Notes: a model not told the origin generated them from the sequence alone. Positions 37,230 through 45,093 are shown, numbered from the stretch's first letter. The stretch is DNA of 63,841 nucleotides from Rhodobacterales bacterium 56_14_T64 (GCA_002162795.1 MAAY01000048.1:1-63841), one strand, 5' to 3'. Numbers and translations are program-made.

Positions 37230-37385
37230 TCAGCGAACCAAAATAGCTTCGACGCGGATAAGGTTCTCTAAGGCCCCATTTCCACCGAATCCGGTGATGT
37301 CGACATCAATGGTGGATACGATGCTGGGTTTGTTGTCGCCGTAATGCTGCCAAAGCAGCCGCTTATTGCATACACCCCTGCCCAT
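37230..37385 (-). other. Possible C-terminal fragment of an unidentified protein
   Basis: From ATG 37385 the minus strand encodes about 51 residues. They include the well-ordered string IVSTIDVDITGFGGNGALEN, followed by LIRVEAILVR and a stop. The frame is open upstream into cpaA, but only as an overlap there. No Shine-Dalgarno is visible. It reads like the C-terminus of a larger, lost protein. I do not recognise the family. Confidence 0.25.
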
Positions 37386-37432
37386 TCTAAATAACGTTGA
37401 GCCGGGCCAGAGCAAGTTCAGGCTGTAGCGCG

Positions 37433-37927
37433 CTAGACGCTGGTGATGATCCGCAACACAATGACAGGGGCCGCAGCCAGGCACATCGGTACGGCATAAG
37501 GTGCCCGACCGCTGGTATGGATTTCGCGCAAACGCAACAGGATAGCGCCACCATGTTTCAGCCGAGCGGAAACAACCAGCGCTGCCAGGAACAACAAGGT
37601 TGCCGCCAGCAGCGTAAATGCAAACAGCCCAATGTTGGCAAACCCCATCAACAGACCAAGCGCGAAATACAGTTTTACATCGCCCCCACCCATCATCTTG
37701 GCGAGCCACATCACCAACCCGATCAAGAACAGAATAAGCCCAGCCCCCAGATCACCCGCCAAGGTTTGAAAGCCGCCCAATAGCGTCCAAACGACGTAAA
37801 GCCCCAGCAAGATCAAAACCGAAATATTGCGAATTGTAAGGTGCCAAAAATCAAACCAGGCAATATGCAGCAGTAGCCCCACCGCCAAGAGCAGCACAGC
37901 ATCCGCAACAATATCAGCCATGAGCAT
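37433..37927 (-). CDS. cpaA: Flp prepilin peptidase CpaA/TadV
   Basis: This 164-residue membrane protein of the A24 prepilin peptidase family starts at ATG 37927. The second catalytic motif is conserved, KMMGGGDVKLYFALGLLMG (GxGDxK type), and the first Asp is in IAWFDFWHLTIRN. There are five to six membrane helices. It is shorter than PilD because the methyltransferase domain is absent, as usual for CpaA/TadV. It matures the Flp prepilin. Confidence 0.9.
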   Translation of the reverse strand: MLMADIVADAVLLLAVGLLLHIAWFDFWHLTIRNISVLILLGLYVVWTLLGGFQTLAGDLGAGLILFLIGLVMWLAKMMGGGDVKLYFALGLLMGFANIGLFAFTLLAATLLFLAALVVSARLKHGGAILLRLREIHTSGRAPYAVPMCLAAAPVIVLRIITSV

Positions 37928-37939
37928 CAAAACCGCCTA

Positions 37940-38449
37940 TCAGAGAGAGGTCAGATCGCCATTGGCCCGTTTTGGATAATTGACCGAGTTGCGCAGCATT
38001 TCCAGATTGTTTGCTGCCCGCTCGTTTGCGGGGTCAATCTCATAGGCCTTGATGAAATGTGTACGTGCACCTTTCAGCTCTCCGCGCAGCAGCAACGAAT
38101 AGCCTCGGTTGTTATGATACTCTATGCGGTTGCCGATAATCGGTTGCAGTTTGCGATAGGCGACATCGGATTTGTCAAACCGGCGCAACATATCGGACGA
38201 GGCCGCAAACCCCAGCAATGCAGCAGGATCGTTTGGCACCACGTCCAGAGCTTTGTCAAACAGAGTATAGGCGCGGCCATAATTGCCTTCGACGAACTGC
38301 GTTTTGGCCGCCACCAAGGGATCATCATCCGGGTAATAGCTGCGGTTAGAGGTATCTTTCACGGATTGCTGGCTGTCGCTGAAGGACGACAGATCACAGC
38401 CGGCGAGGCCAACTGTTAATAGCAAAAATAGCACATTTCTCATTGTCAT
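37940..38449 (-). CDS. TPR lipoprotein of the tad locus (TadD-like)
   Basis: This 169-residue protein has signal and lipobox LLLTVGLAGC with the lipidated Cys at 18. Three TPR-like helical repeats follow between about 45 and 150 (AKTQFVEGNYGRAYTLFDKALDVVPNDPAALLGFA; IEYHNNRGYSLLLRGELKGARTHFIKAYEIDPANERAANNLEML). TadD proteins act as pilotins or assembly factors in tad systems. It lies 13 bp upstream of cpaA and opens the minus-strand pilus gene set. Confidence 0.85.
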   Translation of the reverse strand: MTMRNVLFLLLTVGLAGCDLSSFSDSQQSVKDTSNRSYYPDDDPLVAAKTQFVEGNYGRAYTLFDKALDVVPNDPAALLGFAASSDMLRRFDKSDVAYRKLQPIIGNRIEYHNNRGYSLLLRGELKGARTHFIKAYEIDPANERAANNLEMLRNSVNYPKRANGDLTSL

Positions 38450-38466
38450 ACCTCTTACTGCACAAG

Positions 38467-38492
38467 CACAGAATGCCTAGACTAGGCCTGTG
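38467..38492 (-). terminator. Hairpin between rep and the TadD-like gene
   Basis: CACAG, AAT, then GCCTAG-A-CTAGGC and CTGTG make a stem with a 13 bp core palindrome. It is about 115 bp after the rep stop and 18 bp before the TadD-like start. It may end rep transcription, or it may form a structured leader in the pilus message. Confidence 0.5.
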
Positions 38493-38607
38493 CAGGCAAA
38501 GGGGTTATGCAGAAATTATAAAATTGCGTTGTTTTGGTTACAGGCAACAAAGGTTAACGCACTGACCCACAGGAACAAAACTCTCGTCCCATTCGGCCTG
38601 AAAGCCC

Positions 38608-39870
38608 CTAGGTGCCAAAAGCCTCGGGCTCCAAATCCAGCCAAAAATCTATAATGGCGCTGGTATTCAACCCCGAACGCCAGCCATGAACGCTGAAATT
38701 CTCGCGCTCCAGATCCCCGGTAAGGCTGGCCATAAACAACTGCTTATCGGCGTTGCGCTGGGTCGGGTTTCGTCGCGAAACCAGATCCTGCACGATTTCC
38801 AGTTTCTGCGCCCGCCCGGCCCGCTCCGCTGCGCGTTCATGATAGGCCGCATCTTCACGGTCCCGCTCAGACCTTTGCTGACGGGCCGCTTCAACCGCTT
38901 CTGGGCTGGGTTCGCTGGGCTTAGGCTCTGTCTTAGCCTGATAGTCATCGCGTAAAGCCGCTGAAAGGTAGCCTACCGAAGATTTCACCTCGCCCTGCCC
39001 AATCATATAGGTCAGCTTCTGCATCACATAGTCCTCACCATGTTCCGCGATCCACTGTCGCGCCAACCGATCCGATACCCCCTGCCCGCGCAGCGCTTTA
39101 TAGACCTCCTGATTACGCACACCGTCGCTGTCATCAATCTGGAACATCGCCAACTGCGGGTTTTCGCGGATCACAAAGCGAATGTCCGTGACCGATCTGC
39201 CCTTTTTACGAAACTCCGCGGTAATCTCGATATCTGAGTTCTTATTCACCTCATTCACCGCCGGTTTGATGATCTTAGCGTTCAGGTGCTTAAAACTCTC
39301 GTAGTAGTTTGACCCCTGCACGCCCATCAGCTTGCGAAACGTCTCAAGACTCCACCAGCCGGTCGATCCTGTGCGCACAAAGCGATAGCAGTTTTCATAC
39401 AGCGCCAACCCGTGGCCCGAACTGAAATTGCGCTGAATATGCACATTGATCAGCGCATAGATCTTGGGGTCATGTAATTTCTGCGCCAACACCGGCGAAT
39501 AGGCGTATTCACAGACACCATTCTTGAGCGTGGCAAAGGACAGCAGCGATGACACCCCCCATTCCTGCCGTCCCTGTTCATCCAGCATATCCCATTCGGC
39601 GACGGTTTCAGCCAGTGCCCGCAAGCTGGCGCGCAGAGTGTCAAAATCGTTGGAGTTGTAGCCCACAATCGCCGCCAGGGTGCGGGCATCAATCGAATGG
39701 GTCTGCGCCGTGGTCAGCGCATCATAAGCATTGAGCAAAAGAACGTTGGACAGTTTGCGCTGCAACAGGCTCAATTTGCCGCTGATATGAATCGCTGCGA
39801 CATTCTTTTTAACCGTCTCACGCCGCAGGGCACCTGTCAGCTGATCTTTATCAATCTGGGTATCGTACAT
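38608..39870 (-). CDS. Plasmid replication initiator, Rep_3-like (RepB-type in roseobacter plasmids)
   Basis: This 420-residue protein has an N-terminal part, KKNVAAIHISGKLSLLQRKLSNVLLLNAYDAL..IDARTLAAIVGYNSNDFDTLRASLRALA. Winged-helix segments follow (WWSLETFRKLMGVQGSNYYESFKHLNAKIIKPAVNEVNKNSDIEITAEFRKKGRSVTDIRFVI), as in Rep_3/TrfA-type initiators that bind iterons. The C-terminal 110 residues are charged and coiled. Divergent parAB and an iteron array immediately upstream fit a roseobacter RepB-type replicon. I place the family by pattern, not by search. A parS-like palindrome lies within its 3' coding region. Confidence 0.85.
   Translation of the reverse strand: MYDTQIDKDQLTGALRRETVKKNVAAIHISGKLSLLQRKLSNVLLLNAYDALTTAQTHSIDARTLAAIVGYNSNDFDTLRASLRALAETVAEWDMLDEQGRQEWGVSSLLSFATLKNGVCEYAYSPVLAQKLHDPKIYALINVHIQRNFSSGHGLALYENCYRFVRTGSTGWWSLETFRKLMGVQGSNYYESFKHLNAKIIKPAVNEVNKNSDIEITAEFRKKGRSVTDIRFVIRENPQLAMFQIDDSDGVRNQEVYKALRGQGVSDRLARQWIAEHGEDYVMQKLTYMIGQGEVKSSVGYLSAALRDDYQAKTEPKPSEPSPEAVEAARQQRSERDREDAAYHERAAERAGRAQKLEIVQDLVSRRNPTQRNADKQLFMASLTGDLERENFSVHGWRSGLNTSAIIDFWLDLEPEAFGT
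38766..38782. promoter_or_regulatory. parS-like palindrome 1 (inside rep)
   Basis: GGTTTCGTCGCGAAACC is a 7+3+7 palindrome, identical to the site at 42901-42917 and near-identical to those at 40319 and 41890. The four copies occur only around rep-parAB, so they are the likely ParB binding sites. Confidence 0.75.
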
Positions 39871-39911
39871 GGGGTCTATGTTCTGCTCGGGCTTTCTATA
39901 AAGTGTGCCAC

Positions 39912-39985
39912 GAAAGGTACCCGCAGATCAATTTGTTTTAGTGCCCAAACTCCAAAGCAACCGGGTCCCGTAGACAGGTACCTTT
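39912..39985. promoter_or_regulatory. Inverted iteron-like copies in the rep promoter
   Basis: CGGGTCCC (39962-39969), AGGTACCTTTA (39976-39986) and its opposite-strand partner AAAGGTACCCGC (39913-39924) lie just upstream of the rep ATG. Inverted copies of iteron cores at this place usually act as the operator for initiator autorepression. Confidence 0.5.
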
Positions 39986-40008
39986 AGTCGCGGCCCGACA
40001 AAACCGCC

Positions 40009-40017
40009 TGTGGATAA
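40009..40017 (-). promoter_or_regulatory. DnaA box
   Basis: TGTGGATAA is the exact complement of the strong DnaA box TTATCCACA. It is located between the rep promoter and the iteron array, as in iteron plasmids that need host DnaA. Confidence 0.7.
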
Positions 40018-40094
40018 CCCTGTAATTCACCTTTATCGTGAGTCGCAAGTGGTCTTTTTGGCTCTAATTTCGCGGTTTTAGAGCCTATCGAAAC

Positions 40095-40214
40095 CCCATA
40101 TCGGGCACCTGCGAATCGGGACCCTTAATCCTGTATCTGGGTCCCTATGATCCTGTATCCGGGTCCCCTAGACACCGATGCCGGGTACCTATCAACCTGT
40201 ATTCGGGTCCCCAG
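40095..40214. repeat. Iteron array, probable replication origin
   Basis: Six GGGNNCC cores start at 40103, 40118, 40139, 40161, 40183 and 40205. The last four are exactly 22 bp apart, two helical turns, and share the flank CCTGTATYCGGGTCCC. This fits direct iterons bound by the initiator encoded 230 bp away. An AT-rich stretch follows at 40255-40318 and could be the opening region. Confidence 0.85.
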
Positions 40215-40318
40215 TGCCTTATAACGCTTTGAAGGTGAACGGTTAAGTCAGCGCAAAGTCTTTAAAGTCCTAAAACTAAATAAACTCTTTGTTGTGCTTT
40301 TTCCTATTCCTTTCTTCA

Positions 40319-40335
40319 GGTTTCGTGACGAAACC
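40319..40335. promoter_or_regulatory. parS-like palindrome 2 (origin side of parA)
   Basis: GGTTTCGTGACGAAACC has the same arms as the other three sites with a TGA centre. It is between the AT-rich origin segment and the parA promoter. Confidence 0.75.
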
Positions 40336-40393
40336 GAGTCCTTTTCGTCGCAACATTGCAGAAATTTGGCATCGATGCTGGATTGAACCTGGG

Positions 40394-40435
40394 ATGTTCG
40401 TTAGTTTGCCGAATATACGCCAAAAAGGCGAACAT
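40394..40435. promoter_or_regulatory. Inverted repeat before parA, probable autorepression operator
   Basis: ATGTTCG (40394-40400) and CGAACAT (40429-40435) are perfect arms around a segment that also has CGCC-AAAAA-GGCG. It ends 16 bp before the parA GTG. ParA proteins with an N-terminal HTH repress their own promoter at such sites. Confidence 0.5.
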
Positions 40436-40451
40436 AACTTGAGGCACGCAA

Positions 40452-41837
40452 GTGAGCAAACCCACCTCCCCTAACCTGCCGCCCTATCTGAATCTGGATC
40501 CCGAGGCCGCGGCCAAGCGGTTACCGGATCCTATTGGCACCAGCCGATTCGCAAAAGCCGCTGCTTTTTGTGCCAAGGGACGTGAAGACCTAGCCAAACG
40601 CGGCTATGCCCCCAACGGCGAAAAGAAGCTGCGAAAGTTCTCGACCTGGGAAATCACCAAGTACCTGATTCCCATCGCCCCTGCCCATCTGCGCCGTGTT
40701 CTCAAGGCCAACCCAGATCTGCCTCAGGGCGATGGTGAGGGTGGCTCAAAATGGTTCACACTGGAAGAGGTGCTCGCCCTGCGACAGCATTTTGCCAGCG
40801 AAGGTGTGAGCACCAAAGAATACCAGCCCTACCGTCCCGAAGGCCTACCTGCAAAAGTCGTTGCGGTGGCCAATTTCAAAGGCGGCGTTGGCAAGACTTC
40901 GACCGCCGCGCATCTGGCGATGTCGGCGGCCTTGGATGGCTACAAAGTTCTGGTTATCGACCTAGACTCGCAGGGCTCGATGACATCGATCATGGGTGGT
41001 AAAGTCGCTGATGAATGGCAGACTGTGTTCCCCTTGGTGGCCAAGGATTATGCCAAGGCGGTGCTGGCCGAGAACGAGGTGCGCGCTGCGGCTGGTCAGC
41101 CGGATATCCCGCTGGATGAAACCTTGCAAGAGGCGCTGAAGACCACGCCGCAGGACGTCATTCAGAATACCCACTGGCCCAACATTGACCTGATAGGCGC
41201 GCAACTGAACCTCTATTGGGCCGAGTTCCAGATCCCGGTCTGGCGCATGGGGTTGCGCAGCTGGCCACTGTGGGACGGCTTGACCAATTTCCTCGAGGAT
41301 GAGGGTATTCTGGATCAATACGATGTGGTGTTCCTAGATACCCCCCCTGCCCTGGGCTATCTGACCATTAACGCACTTGCCGCTGCGGATATTCTGCTGG
41401 TGCCACTCGGGGCCTCGTTCCTTGAGTTCGACTCAACCGGCCGGTTCTTTGATATGCTCTACACGACTTTTGCCAGCATCGAAGACGGCGAAAACGCGGC
41501 GCAACGCGCGGCTGGTTTACCTGAAATTAAGTTCGAATGGGATGTAGTACGCGCCATCGTCACCCGCTTTGACGCCAGCCAGCAAACCGACATGGCCAAT
41601 GTAATCCAGGCCTATTTTGGTGACTTCATGAACGCCCATCGGCAGGATTTCACCGCATTGGTGGGACAGGCTGGCGAGCAGGTGAACGGTATCTACGAGG
41701 CCGATTACCGTGATTTCAACCGCGACACATATGTGCGGGGACGCGAAACTTTTGACCGCACCTATGCCGAGTTCAAGGAACTGTTGATCGGCTGCTGGTG
41801 GCGTGATGCCCATATGGGAGATGAGCAAGATGGCTAA
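40452..41837 (+). CDS. parA: ParA-type partition ATPase (type Ia)
   Basis: This 461-residue protein starts at GTG 40452, preceded by TTGAGG. The N-terminal 130 residues contain an HTH-like region (RKFSTWEITKYLIPIAPAHLRRVLKANP). The ATPase part follows: deviant Walker A in FKGGVGKTSTAAHLAMSAA, DLDSQGSMTSIMGG and VVFLDTPPALGYLTINALAAADILLVPL. The length and extra N-terminal domain fit type Ia (SopA/P1 ParA, RepA of repABC). It positions replicon copies with ParB. It overlaps parB by 8 bp. Confidence 0.93.
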   Translation: MSKPTSPNLPPYLNLDPEAAAKRLPDPIGTSRFAKAAAFCAKGREDLAKRGYAPNGEKKLRKFSTWEITKYLIPIAPAHLRRVLKANPDLPQGDGEGGSKWFTLEEVLALRQHFASEGVSTKEYQPYRPEGLPAKVVAVANFKGGVGKTSTAAHLAMSAALDGYKVLVIDLDSQGSMTSIMGGKVADEWQTVFPLVAKDYAKAVLAENEVRAAAGQPDIPLDETLQEALKTTPQDVIQNTHWPNIDLIGAQLNLYWAEFQIPVWRMGLRSWPLWDGLTNFLEDEGILDQYDVVFLDTPPALGYLTINALAAADILLVPLGASFLEFDSTGRFFDMLYTTFASIEDGENAAQRAAGLPEIKFEWDVVRAIVTRFDASQQTDMANVIQAYFGDFMNAHRQDFTALVGQAGEQVNGIYEADYRDFNRDTYVRGRETFDRTYAEFKELLIGCWWRDAHMGDEQDG

Positions 41838-42897
41838 ACGCAGACGACTGATCGCCCCGGACGCATCGACCCTGCAGGAGCTGGAGGAAGGTTTCGCCGC
41901 GAAACCTGCGCTGGGACCACTGGAGACAAAATCGGTGGTGCCGCCAATTGCTCAGGTTGCCGGTGAAGCGGCGGCGCTAAGCGGTATGGCCAATGTCACT
42001 GACCGCGTGGCCTTGGCGCGCGATCAAAGTGATGCTGTACGCCTGCGGCAGGCTGAAGAGGCCGGTTTGTTGGTGCTGGAATTGCAGATCAGCGAGATTG
42101 ATCAGGATTTCATTCGCCGCGACCGTCTGGCAGAAGACGCCGAAGCGATGGAGGAGCTGGTCAGTTCTATCGTAACCCATGGGTTACGGTCACCCATCGA
42201 AGTGGTGAAAACCGAAGATGGCTATGGATTGATCTCTGGGTTTCGACGCTTGCTCGCCTTTCGCCAACTGACAGCGACCGACCAGGGTTTCAATGAAATT
42301 CCAGCCTTTGTCCGCCCGGCCACCTCCAGCGAGACGGCCTATGTCTCGATGGTCGAGGAAAACGAGATCCGCGCCAATCTGAGCCACTATGAACGGGGCC
42401 GGATTGCAGTTCTGGCAACGGGTCAGGGTGTATTCCCCTCGGTCGAAGTGGCGGTGGACAAGCTGTTTTCAGCAGCCTCCAAGGCGAAACGATCCAAAGT
42501 CCGCAGCTTCGCTGTTGTGCACGAAGCTTTGGGCGATCTGCTACGTTTCCCCACGGCTCTGACTGAGAAGGCCGGTTTGGCCTTGGCATCGGGGCTTCGG
42601 GCTGGGGCGCAGGCGCAATTGCGGGCGGCGATGGATGGGGCCGATGCAGGCGATGCCAAGGCAGAATGGGCGCTATTACATAAAGCACTGAAAGGTACGG
42701 CCGAGGTGCCAAAAGATGCCTCTCGCGGGGGGCGTCCGCAGCAGATCACCAAGGTGCCAGAGAGGGTATTGCCCAAGGGCGGCGTGTTGCGGGCTGAGGT
42801 GACAGCCGATGGCGTGCGGATCGAACTAAAGGGCAGGGTGCTGAATGCTGATACAGCCGAGCGGATCCTGCAACTGATTGCCCGCCAGATCGGATAG
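41830..42897 (+). CDS. parB: ParB-type partition protein
   Basis: The protein has about 355 residues from ATG 41830, which has GGGAG 9 nt upstream; the first in-frame ATG at 41821 is too close to that site. The ParB/Srx N-terminal domain carries the CTP-binding motif GFRRLLAFR and ENEIRANLSHYERG, followed by an HTH region (about 210-250). A C-terminal dimer segment ends at RILQLIARQIG. It should load on the GGTTTCG-N3-CGAAACC palindromes. One of them (41890-41906) lies within its own 5' coding region, another just after its stop. Confidence 0.92.
   Translation: MAKRRRLIAPDASTLQELEEGFAAKPALGPLETKSVVPPIAQVAGEAAALSGMANVTDRVALARDQSDAVRLRQAEEAGLLVLELQISEIDQDFIRRDRLAEDAEAMEELVSSIVTHGLRSPIEVVKTEDGYGLISGFRRLLAFRQLTATDQGFNEIPAFVRPATSSETAYVSMVEENEIRANLSHYERGRIAVLATGQGVFPSVEVAVDKLFSAASKAKRSKVRSFAVVHEALGDLLRFPTALTEKAGLALASGLRAGAQAQLRAAMDGADAGDAKAEWALLHKALKGTAEVPKDASRGGRPQQITKVPERVLPKGGVLRAEVTADGVRIELKGRVLNADTAERILQLIARQIG
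41890..41906. promoter_or_regulatory. parS-like palindrome 3 (inside parB)
   Basis: GGTTTCGCCGCGAAACC has the same 7 bp arms with a CCG centre. It is kept inside the coding sequence of parB, where it encodes GFAAKP. Confidence 0.75.
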
Positions 42898-42900
42898 GCA

Positions 42901-42917
42901 GGTTTCGTCGCGAAACC
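42901..42917. promoter_or_regulatory. parS-like palindrome 4 (between parB and the AAA+ gene)
   Basis: GGTTTCGTCGCGAAACC, identical to the copy inside rep, lies 3 bp after the parB stop and touches the stop codon of the convergent AAA+ gene. Confidence 0.75.
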
Positions 42918-44186
42918 CTAATGACTGCGCTTGGCCGCCGCGATGTTGCGGCTGGCCAGGTCCAACAGTTCCATGTTCAGCTCCACCGGGCGATCCAGAT
43001 AGCGGCAGGCAGAAATGATGTGGCGGATCAGAAAGCCGGGATGCGCGCCGGACGTCACGTGATCCTTGGCGACATACTCGCGTTCAAAGAACTGTTCGAC
43101 CACGGACGGGTTCCAATCCAAATCATGCTCAGCACAGGCATCTCGAAAGATCTGGATGTAATCATCGCGGGTGGGGCTGGGCACATGGATCTTGAAATAG
43201 ATCCGCCGCAGTGACGCCCCATCGCCCAGTTGCTCGGGCATCAGGTTCGATGAGAACACAACCAGCTGGTCAAACGGCACAGTGAATTTCTTGCCGGTGT
43301 GCAGCGCCATAATATCGAACCCCTTTTCTAGCGGCACAATCCAGCGGTTGAGGAATTCCTGCGGGCTGTGGGTTTGGCGACCAAAGTCATCCAGCACAAA
43401 GATACCCCCCAACGCCTTGAGATGCATGGGCGCCTCGTAAAAGCGTGCTGTGAGGTCAAAAGACAGATCCAGCATCGCCAGGGTCAGTTCACCGCCTGCC
43501 ATCACCACAGGGCGTTTGCAGGCCACCCAGCGGCCATCCAGCGGCGCGGCATCGGCGGGCATTTCAGCGGTGGTGTGCAGGGTTTCGTCATAAAACTTGA
43601 TAATTTGATTTCCCACCAGCAGGGCGTGTGGGAAATACACCGCGTCATTGAACGACGCCCCCAGTGCCTCGGCCAGCGAGGTCTTGCCATTGCCCGGCTC
43701 GCCGTACAGCAGCACCGAACGCCCGGAATTGGCAGCAGGCCCGAGTTGCGACATCAGCCCGTCTGGCAGCACCAGATGTGACATGGCGGCCTCTAGTTCG
43801 GTGCGGTGGATCTGTTCGCGGCTGATCGATTGTTCGCGGATTTGTGCCTCGAACATGTCGAGGGTCACCGGCGCAGGGCCGACGTATTGTGACACCAGCA
43901 TCGCCTCGAGCGCCCATTTGCGGCCCAGATCGGTCAGCGCATAACGGATGTCGGATTTGATATCGGGGCCGGCTAGCCCCTGTGCTTCGACCAACATCTG
44001 CTCGGTCATTTCTTTGATCAGCTGGCGACAAACCAGTTTTTGTAGTTTGATCTGGTTGGAAATTTCCTGCGGCGTCAGGACGCCGCTTTCGTACATAATC
44101 TTGCAAACCAGAGAAATTAAAAAGCTGGGGCTAAGACCCGTGTCGCGAATGGTTCTGGGCGGTTCGGCATATGCAAACGTGGTCAA
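42918..44186 (-). CDS. AAA+ ATPase with N-terminal winged-helix region, function unknown
   Basis: This 422-residue protein starts with about 95 residues that look like a winged helix (FLISLVCKIMYESGVLTPQEISNQIKLQKLVCRQLIKEM). An AAA+ core follows with Walker A GEPGNGKTS (162-170), Walker B GIFVLDDFGRQ (262-272), sensor-1-like VVFSSNLMPEQLGDGASLRRIYFKIHV and a small helical lid. It is MoxR/RuvB-like in layout but matches no named family that I can assign. It is convergent with parB across a parS-like site, and the tad operon lies on the other side of the replication genes. A role in pilus function or plasmid maintenance are both possible. Confidence 0.8.
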   Translation of the reverse strand: MTTFAYAEPPRTIRDTGLSPSFLISLVCKIMYESGVLTPQEISNQIKLQKLVCRQLIKEMTEQMLVEAQGLAGPDIKSDIRYALTDLGRKWALEAMLVSQYVGPAPVTLDMFEAQIREQSISREQIHRTELEAAMSHLVLPDGLMSQLGPAANSGRSVLLYGEPGNGKTSLAEALGASFNDAVYFPHALLVGNQIIKFYDETLHTTAEMPADAAPLDGRWVACKRPVVMAGGELTLAMLDLSFDLTARFYEAPMHLKALGGIFVLDDFGRQTHSPQEFLNRWIVPLEKGFDIMALHTGKKFTVPFDQLVVFSSNLMPEQLGDGASLRRIYFKIHVPSPTRDDYIQIFRDACAEHDLDWNPSVVEQFFEREYVAKDHVTSGAHPGFLIRHIISACRYLDRPVELNMELLDLASRNIAAAKRSH

Positions 44187-44266
44187 AATGATCTCCCTGC
44201 TGGTCCACCTTTGCTAGATAGCGCTCAACGGAGCGACATCTAGCTGATGGTTGCAAAGGGCGATTA

Positions 44267-45031
44267 TTAGTCGGCTTTAGCGATCACCAGTTTTGAGCCG
44301 CTCAGCAAATCTGAAAACACCGTGCCGGGTTGTTGGTCGCAGACAATCAGATCCTCTGACTGTAGCGCTGGCAGCCGCAGCGATGGCTTTACGCCGTCGC
44401 TGATGAATTTTGAGCCATCCACAGCCATGATCGTGTGGCCTGCGATTTCCATCATGGCGCGGGAGATGTCGACCTCGCATTGGTCATAAGCCAGAAAACC
44501 AAGTTTGGGGTGCACCTGCGACGACGATAGAATCGCATAATCAACCGAAGACCGGGCGATCACCTCAAAAGCGGCACGATCAAAGGCGGCACCGTCATGG
44601 GTGCGTAGCTGGGTGCCTGCCATAAAGACCCGGTTGCCTTCGACCATGGACAGGGTGCTGGCGGTGAAGGCCGAGTTGGTCACGATGGTCAGATTTTTCT
44701 TGCGGCGCAGCGCCTGGGCCACAAACCCCGACGTCGAACCCGTGTCGATAGCCAGAGATGCCCCGTCGTTGATCAGATCGGCAATGCAATTGGCAATGGC
44801 CACTTTTGCCGTCCGGTTTTTGTTCATACGCGCCAGAAAAGGTGGGTCCATCAGGTTCTGGGTGCTGACCAGCGCACCGTGAACCTTCTTCAGATCGCCC
44901 CGTTCAACCATTGGAATGACAATCCGACGCACAGTTTGATCTGAAACATCAAGGATCTGTGCCAGTTCGGTCACGGTGACGGTGCCGCGCAGGTTCACGG
45001 TACTGAGAATTTCTTGCTCGTGTTTGGACAT
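44267..45031 (-). CDS. DeoR-family transcriptional regulator
   Basis: This 254-residue protein has an N-terminal DeoR HTH (about 5-55, EILSTVNLRGTVTVTELAQILDVSDQTVRRIVIPMVERGDLKKVHGALV). The DeoR-C sensor domain follows, with LAIDTGSTSGFVAQAL (DxGSTxxxxA), IVTNS and AVDGSKF. DeoR sensors usually bind phosphorylated small metabolites. It is divergent from the first FAD oxidoreductase gene, and the gap holds an elaborate repeat. The same half-site recurs before the betaine-binding protein gene, so it likely controls the whole cluster. Confidence 0.9.
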   Translation of the reverse strand: MSKHEQEILSTVNLRGTVTVTELAQILDVSDQTVRRIVIPMVERGDLKKVHGALVSTQNLMDPPFLARMNKNRTAKVAIANCIADLINDGASLAIDTGSTSGFVAQALRRKKNLTIVTNSAFTASTLSMVEGNRVFMAGTQLRTHDGAAFDRAAFEVIARSSVDYAILSSSQVHPKLGFLAYDQCEVDISRAMMEIAGHTIMAVDGSKFISDGVKPSLRLPALQSEDLIVCDQQPGTVFSDLLSGSKLVIAKAD

Positions 45032-45093
45032 ATCTGGCTTGTTTGACGTTTCGTTGTCCCAAAATATGACAGTTTTGCGAGCGTCTCAAGGTG

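Larger units (their letters stand above)
36807..37432. other. Long non-coding stretch upstream of flp
   Basis: Of the 626 bp between cpaA and flp, the half next to flp is AT-rich and holds the probable pilin promoter and an inverted repeat at 37017-37051. The half next to cpaA, 37230-37385, contains an unexplained open frame fragment. No convincing complete gene is seen. Confidence 0.5.

Noticed and set aside
37230-37709. Full 159-codon minus-strand gene overlapping cpaA
   Set aside because: The upstream two thirds lie out of frame over cpaA, which has intact peptidase motifs. Only the part beyond the cpaA stop looks protein-like, so only that fragment is kept, at low confidence.
40095-40214. 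CRISPR array
   Set aside because: The repeats are short cores at 22 bp without distinct spacers, next to a replication initiator. They are iterons.
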